A stretch of DNA of 62,692 nucleotides from an uncultured Oscillospiraceae bacterium (GTDB lineage Bacteria; Bacillota; Clostridia; Oscillospirales; Oscillospiraceae). The DNA is taken from assembly GCA_934646005.1 (NCBI GenBank), contig CAKUED010000019.1, positions 1-62,692 of the forward strand, read 5' to 3'. Shown here piece by piece: positions 1 to 6,921 of the stretch. The notes under the pieces were generated by a model. It ran no database searches. It was not told the DNA's origin and saw only the letters and a program-made list of their open reading frames with translations. Position 1 is the first letter of the stretch. Every line of letters starts with the position of its first letter. The translations under genes and the position numbers were made by a program.

Positions 1-85
1 CGGCATCTCGCGCTCGTACGTCTCGCGCATCGAAAAAAAGGCCCTCGCCGCCCTCCAGCAGGCGCTGGAGGCGCAGGAGGGATGA
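1..85 (+). CDS. sigK: C-terminal end of a SigK-type sporulation sigma factor (partial)
   Basis: Only the last 27 residues are in the window, ending at a TGA at 83-85. They contain GISRSYVSRIEKKAL, the second half of the sigma-70 region 4.2 helix-turn-helix that reads the -35 element, in the form typical of clostridial late mother-cell sigma factors. SigK is the best match from memory; SigE-type factors are close relatives, so the exact sigma is less certain than the family. A strong terminator follows 7 bases after the stop, so this is the end of its transcript. Confidence 0.75.
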   Translation, partial: GISRSYVSRIEKKALAALQQALEAQEG

Positions 86-91
86 GCAAAA

Positions 92-130
92 GCAGGCACA
101 TGGGCTTTCCCATGTGCCTGCCGCGTATTT
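92..130 (+). terminator. Rho-independent terminator of the sigma factor gene
   Basis: A perfect 13-bp stem (GCAGGCACATGGG at 92-104 with its complement at 109-121) with a CTTT loop is followed by a T-rich stretch. It separates the sigma gene from the converging DUF3786 gene. Confidence 0.85.
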
Positions 131-133
131 TGC

Positions 134-739
134 TTATTTCGCCCAGTGCTGCGCACCGGTGAGGGCGTCCAAAATCAGCGAGCCGACCGTGACGGCGTCC
201 TCGATCGTCAGGTAGTGCGGCGCGGCTTCGTCCAGCAGCAGCCGCCCGGAGGCGGCGAAGTCCTCATCCGCGAACCAGACCTTCAGCCAGACGGGGCAGC
301 GCGGCGCAAAGTCAAACCGCGCGCAGAAGTCCGCGTTGGACGGCAAAATTTCCGCGCCAAGCGCCCGGCATCGCCGCGCCAGCTCCTCCGGCGGCAGGAT
401 GCCGAAGTCGCGCCGGATGATGAGCTCCGCATTGCGGTCCAGACCGCCGCCGCGCGCCAAACCGTCCTTGTGCTGCGAAAATGTCATCGTCCGACCCGTC
501 AGCGGCGCGCCGTCCGCCAGATCCAGATAGTGCAGCAGCGTCAGCGCGTGCCACTGCGGGAGCGGCGGCTGGATCGCGCAGTCCGGCAGCCGGATCGTTA
601 CGTCCCGCCCCAGCGTTTTCAGGGAAATCAAGCCGTCCGCATACCGCGCGCCGGACTTTTCCGCGATCTCCTCCGGCGCGCGCCGCGCCAGCCGTGCCCG
701 CGCGGCGGCGAGCATATTCTCAAATTGCCGGTTTTCCAT
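134..739 (-). CDS. DUF3786 domain protein
   Basis: A 201-residue cytoplasmic protein of unknown function. Residues from about 60 carry the pattern I associate with DUF3786: LTLLHYLDLADG, then PLTGRTMTF, and near the end PVWLKVWFADEDF and LLLDEAAPHYLTIED. Some members are thought to bind metal or cofactor, but no ligand can be assigned here. The ATG at 737-739 is chosen because GAGGGTG lies just upstream; an upstream in-frame extension would run into the LysR gene. It starts 13 bp after the LysR stop, so the two are probably co-transcribed. Confidence 0.7.
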   Translation of the reverse strand: MENRQFENMLAAARARLARRAPEEIAEKSGARYADGLISLKTLGRDVTIRLPDCAIQPPLPQWHALTLLHYLDLADGAPLTGRTMTFSQHKDGLARGGGLDRNAELIIRRDFGILPPEELARRCRALGAEILPSNADFCARFDFAPRCPVWLKVWFADEDFAASGRLLLDEAAPHYLTIEDAVTVGSLILDALTGAQHWAK

Positions 740-752
740 ATCGTTTTCACCC

Positions 753-1685
753 TCAGCCCGTGGGGAAATGATAGGAGTGCCCCGGATCGTATGCCATGCG
801 GTTGCTTTCGGACACGAAGTCCATGAAGCGGTTGGCGGCGGAGGTGGGGCTGACGCCGCGGAGGGTGCACATGACGACGGCGCGCGGCGGGATCTCAAAG
901 TCCGTTTTGAGCGGCAGGATCACGCCCCGCCCCAGCCCGGACTGTGAAAATTCCTCCGTCACGCACGCGACGCCCAGCCCGATGCGCGCCAGCGACACGA
1001 GCAGGTTATGCGACCCCAGCTCGATCTCCGGGTGGATGCTCACGCCGCGCGAGAGAAAATACTGCTCCACATACACGCGCGAGCTTGCCTTGCGCTCGAG
1101 CAGGATCAGCGGGAACTGCGCGATCTCCGCCATGGAATAGCGCTTTCCAAAATCACACGGATAATCCGGCGCGGCAACGAACACGGTATGCGTATCCACG
1201 CAGTGGCGGATGTCGTAGACGCTGCTGTCCTGCATTTCGCTGGCAAAGGCGATGTCCACCTGCCCGCCGTGCAGATAATCGAGCACCATGCGGCTCGTGC
1301 CGTTGAGAATGCGGATGCGAATATCGGGGTATGCTTTATGAAACGCCTCCAGACGCGAGAGAAGGTACGTTTTCGTCACCGTGTCGCTCGCGCCGATGAT
1401 GAGCTCGCCCGTGAGAAGCTGGCGCGACTGGGCGAGCTTTTCCTCGCCGTTTCGCAGCAGCCCCAGCGCGTGCGTCACATATTCCAGCAGCGTCTGCCCC
1501 TCCGAGGTCAGGCGGACGCCCTTGGTGCTGCGCGAAAACAGCCGCACCTGAAGCTGCTCCTCAAGCTGCTTGATCGACTGGCTCACCGCCGACTGCGAAA
1601 TATACAGGTTCTGCGCCGCGGCGGAGATATTCCCCATCCGCGCGACCTCCTCAAACACCCGGTACAGCTCCAGCTTGACTGCCAC
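753..1685 (-). CDS. LysR family transcriptional regulator
   Basis: 310 residues, the usual LysR length. The N-terminus is the winged helix-turn-helix (residues 1-60: FEEVARMGNISAAAQNL, then ISQSAVSQSIKQLEEQL). Residues about 90-295 are the periplasmic-binding-protein-like effector domain, recognisable by GELIIGASDTV and GLGVACVTEE. The start is GTG at 1683-1685 with GAGGTG 7 bases upstream; the nearby ATG is out of frame. It is divergent from hpt and upstream of DUF3786, which may be its target. The inducer is unknown. Confidence 0.9.
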   Translation of the reverse strand: MAVKLELYRVFEEVARMGNISAAAQNLYISQSAVSQSIKQLEEQLQVRLFSRSTKGVRLTSEGQTLLEYVTHALGLLRNGEEKLAQSRQLLTGELIIGASDTVTKTYLLSRLEAFHKAYPDIRIRILNGTSRMVLDYLHGGQVDIAFASEMQDSSVYDIRHCVDTHTVFVAAPDYPCDFGKRYSMAEIAQFPLILLERKASSRVYVEQYFLSRGVSIHPEIELGSHNLLVSLARIGLGVACVTEEFSQSGLGRGVILPLKTDFEIPPRAVVMCTLRGVSPTSAANRFMDFVSESNRMAYDPGHSYHFPTG

Positions 1686-1758
1686 CCTGCATCACCTCAT
1701 TAGTCTGCTTTATGTTTCCGATTAGCTATATCTATTTTACTTATCCCTCAAACCTGAT

Positions 1759-1764
1759 TATACT
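1759..1764 (+). promoter_or_regulatory. Possible -10 box for hpt
   Basis: TATACT about 50 bases before the hpt start codon. The matching -35 (TTTACT at 1737-1742, 16-bp gap) is weak, so this assignment is tentative. The 130-bp LysR-hpt intergenic region is AT-rich and must hold both divergent promoters. Confidence 0.35.
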
Positions 1765-1815
1765 AAACGTTGGCTGGCTTGTCCAGCATTCTTTTGGAAT
1801 CTCAGGAGGTATCCC

Positions 1816-2367
1816 ATGCTCATCCGAACGCCGGAACAGGACATTGAACGCGTTTTATACACCGAAAAAGCCATTGCCGCGCGCGTAGAGCAGCTCGGCG
1901 CGGAGCTGACCGAAAAGCTCGGAACTGAGCGCCCGGTGCTGGTGTGCGTGCTCAAGGGCGCGTCGTTTTTCTATATCGACCTCTGCCGCTGCATGAACTG
2001 CCCGATCGACATGGACTTCATCGCCGTGTCCAGCTACGGCGCGGGCGCGCGCTCCACGGGCGTGGTGCGGCTCATCAAGGATCTTGACAACAACATCACC
2101 GGGCGGCACGTCATCATCGTGGAGGACATCATCGACTCGGGACTGACGATGCAGTACCTCAAGCAGCTCTTCGCCGCGCGCGGACCGGCATCCATCACCA
2201 CGGTGTCGTTCCTCGACAAGGCGGGCTGCCACGACGCGTCGCTCAAAACAGACCTCGTCGGCTTTGAGATCGGCAACGAGTTCGTGGTCGGCTACGGGCT
2301 GGACTACGCCAATTACTACCGCAATCTGCCCTATATCGGCGTGCTGCGCCCGGAGTGCTACAAATAA
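1816..2367 (+). CDS. hpt: Hypoxanthine phosphoribosyltransferase
   Basis: A 183-residue cytoplasmic purine salvage enzyme that joins hypoxanthine (often guanine too) to PRPP, giving IMP or GMP. Family motifs are in order: VLKGASFF (46-53), the PRPP loop EDIIDSGLT (103-111), and FVVGYGLDY near the C-terminus, which lies by the base-binding site. Length is normal for bacterial Hpt. AGGAGGT lies 6 bases before the ATG. It precedes xpt-guaA, so IMP/GMP salvage and XMP amination are grouped, but hpt lies upstream of the guanine riboswitch and is not controlled by it. Confidence 0.93.
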   Translation: MLIRTPEQDIERVLYTEKAIAARVEQLGAELTEKLGTERPVLVCVLKGASFFYIDLCRCMNCPIDMDFIAVSSYGAGARSTGVVRLIKDLDNNITGRHVIIVEDIIDSGLTMQYLKQLFAARGPASITTVSFLDKAGCHDASLKTDLVGFEIGNEFVVGYGLDYANYYRNLPYIGVLRPECYK

Positions 2368-2458
2368 TCTGTTCGTCTTTAAGGTAACCTAGCCAGACAA
2401 TTCCAACCTTCCCCAGAAAGCGTCGGAGAAAGCGCGCGAACTTTATCGAAAATGCCTA

Positions 2459-2487
2459 TTGACGGCGCTGTTTCTTTCCGTTAAACT
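2459..2487 (+). promoter_or_regulatory. Promoter of the xpt-guaA transcript
   Basis: TTGACG (2459-2464), a 17-bp gap and TAAACT (2482-2487) predict a start near 2494. A hairpin GACCCGTC/GACGGGTC at 2503-2529 lies in the early leader; it could instead be a weak terminator for hpt, though no clean T-run follows it. Confidence 0.6.
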
Positions 2488-2557
2488 ACCTGTAAAGACC
2501 ATGACCCGTCCGCGCACGGCAGACGGGTCAATACTATTTTTATAATTCCATAATGGT

Positions 2558-2697
2558 TGCCAATATAGGTTCGGATGTATGGCCCGAATGTCTCTACCGC
2601 AGCGCCGGGAAGCTGCGACTATTGGAAATGACTGCCTGCATGGCGGACGGTCTGCGTCAAATTTGGCAACAGGTGTAGTCTACCCTGTTGCCTTTTT
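2558..2697 (+). promoter_or_regulatory. Guanine-class purine riboswitch with terminator
   Basis: Aptamer at 2560-2626: closing P1 CCAATA/TATTGG, P2 TTCGG/CCGAA, P3 GCAGC/GCTGC and the conserved TCTCTACC core. The discriminating position is C (GACTAT before P1'), the guanine/hypoxanthine-type base; adenine riboswitches have T. The expression platform is the hairpin GGCAACAGG/CCTGTTGCC (2665-2692) followed by TTTTT. By analogy with B. subtilis xpt, bound guanine should favour termination and so lower xpt-guaA expression. Confidence 0.93.
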
Positions 2698-2729
2698 GTT
2701 ATTTTACAGGTGATCTGGAGGAGGAAATT

Positions 2730-3308
2730 ATGCAGGAGCTCAAAGAACGCATCCGCCGGGAGGGTAAGGTCCTGCCCGGCAACATCGTCAAGGTGGACGG
2801 GTTTCTCAACCATCGCGTGGACTGCCAGTTCATGGGGCGTATCGCCGATGAATTTGCCAAGCAGTTCGACGTCAGCAACATCGACATCGTGCTCACCGCA
2901 GAGGCAAGCGGCATCGCGCTCGCTGCGATCTGCGCGCTGAAGTACGGCGTGCCGATGATCTTTGCCAAAAAAGCGAAGAGCGACAACATTGAAGGCGGTC
3001 TTTATCAGAGCGAGATTTACTCCTATACCTATAAAAAGAAGGTCACGCAGCTGCTTTCCAAGGAGTGGCTGCCGGCGGGCAGCCGCGTGCTGATCCTCGA
3101 TGACTTCATGGCAAACGGCGAAGCGGTGCGCGGGCTGTGCGATCTGGTGCAGCAGGCGGGCGCAGAGCTCGTGGGCGTGGGCATCGCGGTGGAAAAGGGC
3201 TTCCAGGGCGGCGGCGACCGGCTGCGCGCCATGAACGTCAACTACCACGCGCTGGCGGTCATCGACCGTGCGGACGAGACCGGCATTTACTTCCGGGAGG
3301 ACGCATAA
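2730..3308 (+). CDS. xpt: Xanthine phosphoribosyltransferase
   Basis: A 192-residue cytoplasmic enzyme converting xanthine and PRPP to XMP, which the next gene product turns into GMP. It opens with MQELKERI and carries [11 protein letters not shown] (substrate region) and the PRPP loop [13 protein letters not shown] (about 120-132), both typical of Xpt. The ATG at 2730 has GGAGGAGG 6 bases upstream; the longer reading starts inside the riboswitch terminator and is rejected. One base separates its stop from guaA, so the two are translated from one message under the guanine riboswitch. Confidence 0.95.
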   Translation: MQELKERIRREGKVLPGNIVKVDGFLNHRVDCQFMGRIADEFAKQFDVSNIDIVLTAEASGIALAAICALKYGVPMIFAKKAKSDNIEGGLYQSEIYSYTYKKKVTQLLSKEWLPAGSRVLILDDFMANGEAVRGLCDLVQQAGAELVGVGIAVEKGFQGGGDRLRAMNVNYHALAVIDRADETGIYFREDA

Positions 3309-3309
3309 G

Positions 3310-4845
3310 ATGCAGAAGGTTCTGATCCTGGACTTTGGCGCGCAGTATTCCCAGCTCATCGCGCGGCGCGTGCGTGAGCAGAACGTTTACTGCGAGGTCA
3401 AGCCCTTTTCTATCACGGCGCAGCAGGTGCGCGACTTTGCCCCCATCGGCATCATCCTCTCCGGCGGCCCGCAGAGCGTGTACGCCGAGGGCTCGCCGCA
3501 GGTCGATCCCGACCTCTTTACGCTCGGCGTGCCGGTGCTGGGCATCTGCTACGGCTGCCAGCTTCTGGCGCATACGCTCGGCGGCGAGGTGACCGCCGCG
3601 CAGGACGACACCGCACGCGAATACGGCAAGACCCGCACGGTCTTTGACACGAGCTGCCGTCTGTTTGCCGGGCTGCGCGAGGAAAGCGTCACCTGGATGA
3701 GCCACGGCGACTATATGGCAAAAGTGCCCGCGGGCTTTACGCTCTCGGCGCATTCCGACGCCTGCCCGACCGTCGGCATCTGCGACGAGGCGCGCCGCTT
3801 CTACGGCGTGCAGTTCCACCCCGAGGTCAACCACACCGAGCAGGGCGCGGAAATTCTGCACAACTTCCTGTACGCGATCTGCGGCGCAACCGGCGACTGG
3901 ACGATGGCGGACTACCGTCAGACGGCGATCCGCTCCATCCGCGAGACGGTCGGCACGGGTCGGGCGCTGCTGGCGCTGTCGGGCGGCGTGGATTCCTCCG
4001 TCGCCGCCGCGCTCATGGCGGAGGCGATCGGCAGCCAGCTCACCTGCGTGTTCGTCGATCACGGACTCATGCGCAAGGACGAGGGCGACGAGGTCGAGGC
4101 GGCGTTTTCCAAATGGGACATCCGCTTTGTCCGTGTGAATGCTGAGGACCGCTTCCTCGGGAAGCTCGCGGGCGTGTCCGACCCCGAGACGAAGCGCAAG
4201 ATCATCGGCGAGGAATTTATTCGCGTGTTTGAAGCCGAGGCAAAGAAGATCGGCACGGTCGATTTTCTCGTGCAGGGCACGATCTACCCGGACGTCATCG
4301 AGTCGGGTCTCGGCAATTCCGCCGTTATCAAGAGTCACCACAACGTTGGCGGGCTGCCCGACTATGTGGACTTCAAGCAGATCATCGAGCCGCTGCGGAT
4401 GCTCTTTAAGGACGAGGTGCGCCAGCTCGGGCGTGAGCTGGGGCTGCCGGAATATCTGGTCATGCGCCAGCCGTTCCCCGGTCCGGGGCTTGCCATCCGC
4501 GTGATCGGTGACATCACGAAGGACAAGCTCGACACGCTGCGCGAGGCGGACTTCATCTTCCGCGACGAGGTGGCGAAGGCGGGCTATGACCGCCAGATGA
4601 ACCAGTATTTCGCGGTGCTCACGTCGATGCGCTCCGTGGGCGTGATGGGCGACGGGCGGACGTATGACTATACGCTGGCGCTGCGCGGCGTGACCACGAC
4701 GGACTTCATGACCGCCGACTGGGCGCGCGTTCCCTACGACCTGTTAGACCGCGTCTCCACCCGCATCGTAAACGAGGTCCGCGGCATCAATCGGATCGTC
4801 TATGATATAACCAGTAAACCCCCCGCGACCATTGAGTGGGAATAA
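3310..4845 (+). CDS. guaA: GMP synthase (glutamine-hydrolysing)
   Basis: 511 residues, full length. It aminates XMP to GMP using glutamine and ATP. N-terminal class I amidotransferase: GICYGCQ with nucleophile Cys80, and [10 protein letters not shown] with the catalytic His and Glu. The ATP pyrophosphatase domain has the P-loop SGGVDSS (224-230); the dimerisation domain has [10 protein letters not shown] and the C-terminus [14 protein letters not shown] lies inside the end of xpt. The last bases of the gene, TGGGAATAA, are repeated at 6307-6315 and mark the edge of an inserted relic; the reading frame is intact. No convincing terminator directly follows, consistent with its displacement. Confidence 0.97.
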   Translation: MQKVLILDFGAQYSQLIARRVREQNVYCEVKPFSITAQQVRDFAPIGIILSGGPQSVYAEGSPQVDPDLFTLGVPVLGICYGCQLLAHTLGGEVTAAQDDTAREYGKTRTVFDTSCRLFAGLREESVTWMSHGDYMAKVPAGFTLSAHSDACPTVGICDEARRFYGVQFHPEVNHTEQGAEILHNFLYAICGATGDWTMADYRQTAIRSIRETVGTGRALLALSGGVDSSVAAALMAEAIGSQLTCVFVDHGLMRKDEGDEVEAAFSKWDIRFVRVNAEDRFLGKLAGVSDPETKRKIIGEEFIRVFEAEAKKIGTVDFLVQGTIYPDVIESGLGNSAVIKSHHNVGGLPDYVDFKQIIEPLRMLFKDEVRQLGRELGLPEYLVMRQPFPGPGLAIRVIGDITKDKLDTLREADFIFRDEVAKAGYDRQMNQYFAVLTSMRSVGVMGDGRTYDYTLALRGVTTTDFMTADWARVPYDLLDRVSTRIVNEVRGINRIVYDITSKPPATIEWE

Positions 4846-4902
4846 TTCCGAAAACGCCGGAAACCTGCATGAATACAGGCTTTTTTCCCGTCAAAATGCT
4901 CA

Positions 4903-4920
4903 TGATACTGGATTGATACT
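4903..4920 (+). other. Left pair of TGATACT repeats (candidate integrase arm sites)
   Basis: TGATACT at 4903-4909 and 4914-4920, 11 bp apart start to start. The same pair with the same spacing and orientation occurs at the other end of the relic (6182-6199). Confidence 0.5.
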
Positions 4921-4961
4921 ATTTTTTCAAATCCGGCACTCCGAGAGAATGATTCCAAAAT

Positions 4962-5018
4962 GACAAGCAAAACCGTCCTGTTGAACGACAAATTCAGCAG
5001 GACGGTTTTTTGCTTGTC
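4962..5018. terminator. Long inverted repeat, probable terminator
   Basis: GACAAGCAAAA plus CCGTCCTG (4962-4980) pairs with CAGGACGG plus T-run plus TGCTTGTC (4998-5018), with TTGAA/TTCAG extending the inner stem. The T-run on the right arm gives terminator character on the plus strand. It stops anything reading out of guaA into the relic. Confidence 0.7.
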
Positions 5019-5324
5019 TTATTTCTTTTTCCAAGGAATATACTCCTTGCGGAACTTATTAAGGTGCTTGAAAACAAACTTACTGCAAGTGCCTTTGCAC
5101 AAGAACAGCGAACCCTGATGACAAAAAAGCTGCGTGAGTTTACCAAAAATCGCGACAATTTCACTTGCTGCCTTTGCGGAAACTCCACTCATGCTGAGCC
5201 CAATCTATTACTTGAGATAGATCACATTATCCCCGTGGCTAAAGGCGGCGAAACAGTGGAGGATAATCTCCAGACATTGTGCTGGAAATGCAATCGTGCA
5301 AAAAGCGATAAAATCATTGCCTGA
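5010..5324 (+). pseudogene. HNH endonuclease, truncated C-terminal remnant
   Basis: About 100 residues, of which the last 70 are a clean HNH nuclease/zinc domain: CCLCG and CWKCN supply four zinc-binding cysteines, and IDHIIPVAKGG with DNLQTLCWKCN forms the H-N-H core. The domain usually sits at the end of a longer protein preceded by a phrase like QRTLMTKKLRE, which is kept here (QEQRTLMTKKLREF). The only upstream start is TTG inside the terminator stem with no ribosome binding site, so the 5' part has probably been lost. Base composition is clearly lower in GC than guaA. Catalytic residues look intact, but expression is doubtful. Confidence 0.65.
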
Positions 5325-5356
5325 GTCTTAAAATGTGCTTTTCACTAAGCGTGAAC

Positions 5357-5399
5357 AAAAATCCCGGTTTCCACCCTTATGAGGGAAACCGGGATTTTT
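5357..5399. terminator. Bidirectional terminator between HNH remnant and PH-like gene
   Basis: A perfect 16-bp stem, AAAAATCCCGGTTTCC (5357-5372) with its complement at 5384-5399, gives a T-run on either strand. Confidence 0.92.
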
Positions 5400-5882
5400 C
5401 TACTTTTTATTACTTTTGCCTATGCCGTTTAAGATAGCACCTTTAACCCCATGTTCAAGCACGCCCCTGATTGTTCCTCTTGTATCTAACCCCAAGGTAT
5501 CATCAACTAAAGCAAATGCGTCTTTGATCATGTTTGACCCGCGCGTTGCCAGCGTCGTGCCTGTTACTGCGTTCACGATTTTTGCAGTAAACTTCCGTGC
5601 TTCAAGCATACCAGAAAATACGATCGTGATATTTTTCCCGACTGTCTGTACTTCGACATCTGCACCTTTTTGTTTGATCTGCGCAGCTTCATTATAAAGT
5701 TTCACACTTTCAAGTGGAATCACATCAACTAATTCGCGCTCTTTTTTGAACAACCCCTTTTCTTTTTCAAAGACTACTTTTTGCGAAGTCAACGTTAGCT
5801 GCAAATGCCCCTTGTAAGTCTTACAAGTTACGTTCCCCTCGTACAAAATCACTTCATCTGGCTGCAATTCATAGGTTGCCAT
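5400..5882 (-). CDS. Bacterial PH/GRAM-like domain protein (unknown function)
   Basis: 160 residues without signal peptide or membrane segment. Residues about 10-100 alternate short beta strands (EVILYEGNVTCKTYKG, LTLTSQKVVFEKEKG, VDVIPLESVKLYN, ITIVFSG), the look of a bacterial PH/GRAM-type barrel, ending in a helix (EARKFTAKIVNAVTG). A glycine-rich tail follows. The ATG at 5882 is preferred because GGAGAGG precedes it; a 28-residue upstream extension lacks one. It is low-GC cargo of the guaA relic. Role unknown; membrane or peptide binding would be a guess from the fold. Confidence 0.5.
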   Translation of the reverse strand: MATYELQPDEVILYEGNVTCKTYKGHLQLTLTSQKVVFEKEKGLFKKERELVDVIPLESVKLYNEAAQIKQKGADVEVQTVGKNITIVFSGMLEARKFTAKIVNAVTGTTLATRGSNMIKDAFALVDDTLGLDTRGTIRGVLEHGVKGAILNGIGKSNKK

Positions 5883-6048
5883 AGTAGTATCCTCTCCCTC
5901 TTTATGAATGGTCATAAGAGCAGTTGCGTATTTCGCGAGATCCACTGTATTATAAAATACTACCATAAAACATTCAGATTGTGAACGCCTTATTTTGTGC
6001 AGCCTTGAGCATATTCTGTGTTATTAAAAACTGCTCTCTTACTAAGGT

Positions 6049-6168
6049 GGGCAAGGCCAACGGCGCTTGCCCGCCTATATTGATCTTAAGAACGCGGGGC
6101 GTCCTGCCCCGGCATGGGAGCGCGCACGCTCCCATGCCGGATGATTGCAAGGCTGAAAGCCTTGCAAT
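6049..6168. repeat. Run of four adjacent hairpins
   Basis: Four inverted repeats within 120 bp: GGGCAAG/CTTGCCC (6049-6072), GGGGC/GCCCC (6095-6111), a perfect 14-bp stem beginning CCGGCATGGGAGCG (6109-6140), and an 11-bp stem ATTGCAAGGCT (6144-6168). None has a T-run. It fills most of the 545-bp stretch 5883-6427, which has no convincing gene. Confidence 0.8.
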
Positions 6169-6181
6169 TCCTCATATTCTG

Positions 6182-6199
6182 TGATACTATTTTGATACT
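6182..6199 (+). other. Right pair of TGATACT repeats (candidate integrase arm sites)
   Basis: TGATACT at 6182-6188 and 6193-6199, 11 bp apart, matching the pair at the left end of the relic. Confidence 0.5.
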
Positions 6200-6324
6200 A
6201 AAAATTGAAACAGCCGCAAATATAAGTGCAAATCATTAACATATTTGCGAATGTTTTGCTTGTGAAACCATTGAAAATAAGCACCCCTATACTTGAATTT
6301 GCCGAATGGGAATAAAGCAAAGCG

Positions 6325-6361
6325 CCCGGAAGGCTTGGATGGCAAGCCTTCCGGGTTTTTT
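6325..6361 (+). terminator. Terminator, probably the original one of guaA
   Basis: A 13-bp stem CCCGGAAGGCTTG/CAAGCCTTCCGGG followed by TTTTTT. It lies 9 bp beyond the right-hand TGGGAATAA copy, the usual distance from a stop codon to its terminator. Confidence 0.88.
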
Positions 6362-6427
6362 GGTGGGATTGACTTTGCAGGGCGGGTTTGGTATGCTGGG
6401 GGTAGACTTTTTTGAGAGGAGTCTGAC

Positions 6428-6853
6428 ATGAGTCACCGAAAAATTTTGGCGATTTTACTGGCGGCGGTTTTGGTTTGCGCGATGCTGGCAGGGTGCGCAG
6501 CGAAGGGTGCGCCTGCGGCGTGGGACGCTGCCGGGGTCGAGCCGAAATACTTAACGCAATTGCCGGACAACAAATTTACCGAAAAAATCGTCCCGCCGCA
6601 GGGCGGCACGCTGGAGTATGTGCTGGACTACGGAGATTCCGGCAGGTATGCGGTCTTTTTTCAGGACATTTCGTCGGAGGAATCGGCAGCATGTGTGGAC
6701 ACGTTGAAAGCCGCCGGTTACGCCGAAGCGCAGTCCGCCGCGAACGAGGTCTCCACCGGCACGGTGCTCGAGCGCGAGGATGCCTACCTGAGTATCTCCT
6801 ACGCCGACGGCGTGCTCGGCGTGCTCATCACGCTACGAAGCGGCGCAAAATAG
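6428..6853 (+). CDS. Small secreted lipoprotein, unknown function
   Basis: 141 residues with a lipoprotein signal peptide: basic start (MSHRK), hydrophobic stretch ILLAAVLVCAML and lipobox LAGC (Cys23). The mature part is a single small domain with ISSEESAACVDTLKAAGY and AYLSISYADGVLGVLI, an alpha/beta pattern, but I do not recognise a family. It should be lipid-anchored outside the cell membrane. GAGAGGAG lies upstream of the ATG. It stands alone between two strong terminators. Confidence 0.75.
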   Translation: MSHRKILAILLAAVLVCAMLAGCAAKGAPAAWDAAGVEPKYLTQLPDNKFTEKIVPPQGGTLEYVLDYGDSGRYAVFFQDISSEESAACVDTLKAAGYAEAQSAANEVSTGTVLEREDAYLSISYADGVLGVLITLRSGAK

Positions 6854-6884
6854 GCGCAGCAAGATCAATATGCTCAAAACCACC

Positions 6885-6919
6885 CCCCCGGATGTTCTGA
6901 GAACATCCGGGGGCGTTTT
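6885..6919. terminator. Bidirectional terminator, lipoprotein and MATE gene
   Basis: A 13-bp stem CCCCCGGATGTTC (6885-6897) and its complement (6901-6913), followed by GTTTTG on the plus strand. It separates two converging genes. Confidence 0.85.
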
Positions 6920-6921
6920 GT

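Larger units (their letters stand above)
4837..6315. mobile_element. Relic of an integrative element in the guaA 3' end
   Basis: The final nine bases of guaA (4837-4845) recur as a direct repeat at 6307-6315. The DNA between is AT-richer than its neighbours and holds a truncated HNH gene, a PH-like gene and paired TGATACT motifs near both ends. A strong terminator placed 9 bp beyond the right copy fits the original guaA terminator pushed 1.47 kb away. The guaA 3' end is a known integration hotspot for genomic islands using tyrosine integrases. No integrase remains, so this is a decayed or deletion-derived island; that history is inference. Confidence 0.65.

Noticed and set aside
2503..2529. 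Strong terminator of hpt
   Set aside because: The 8-bp stem is real but no T-run follows directly, and it lies downstream of the predicted xpt promoter start.
4846..4895. Native guaA terminator right after the stop
   Set aside because: Only a CCTG/CAGG pairing before the T-run; much weaker than the terminator at 6325-6361.
6187..6429. Integrase C-terminal remnant on the minus strand at the right end of the relic
   Set aside because: The 80-residue frame shows no tyrosine-recombinase motif and reads through a terminator hairpin.
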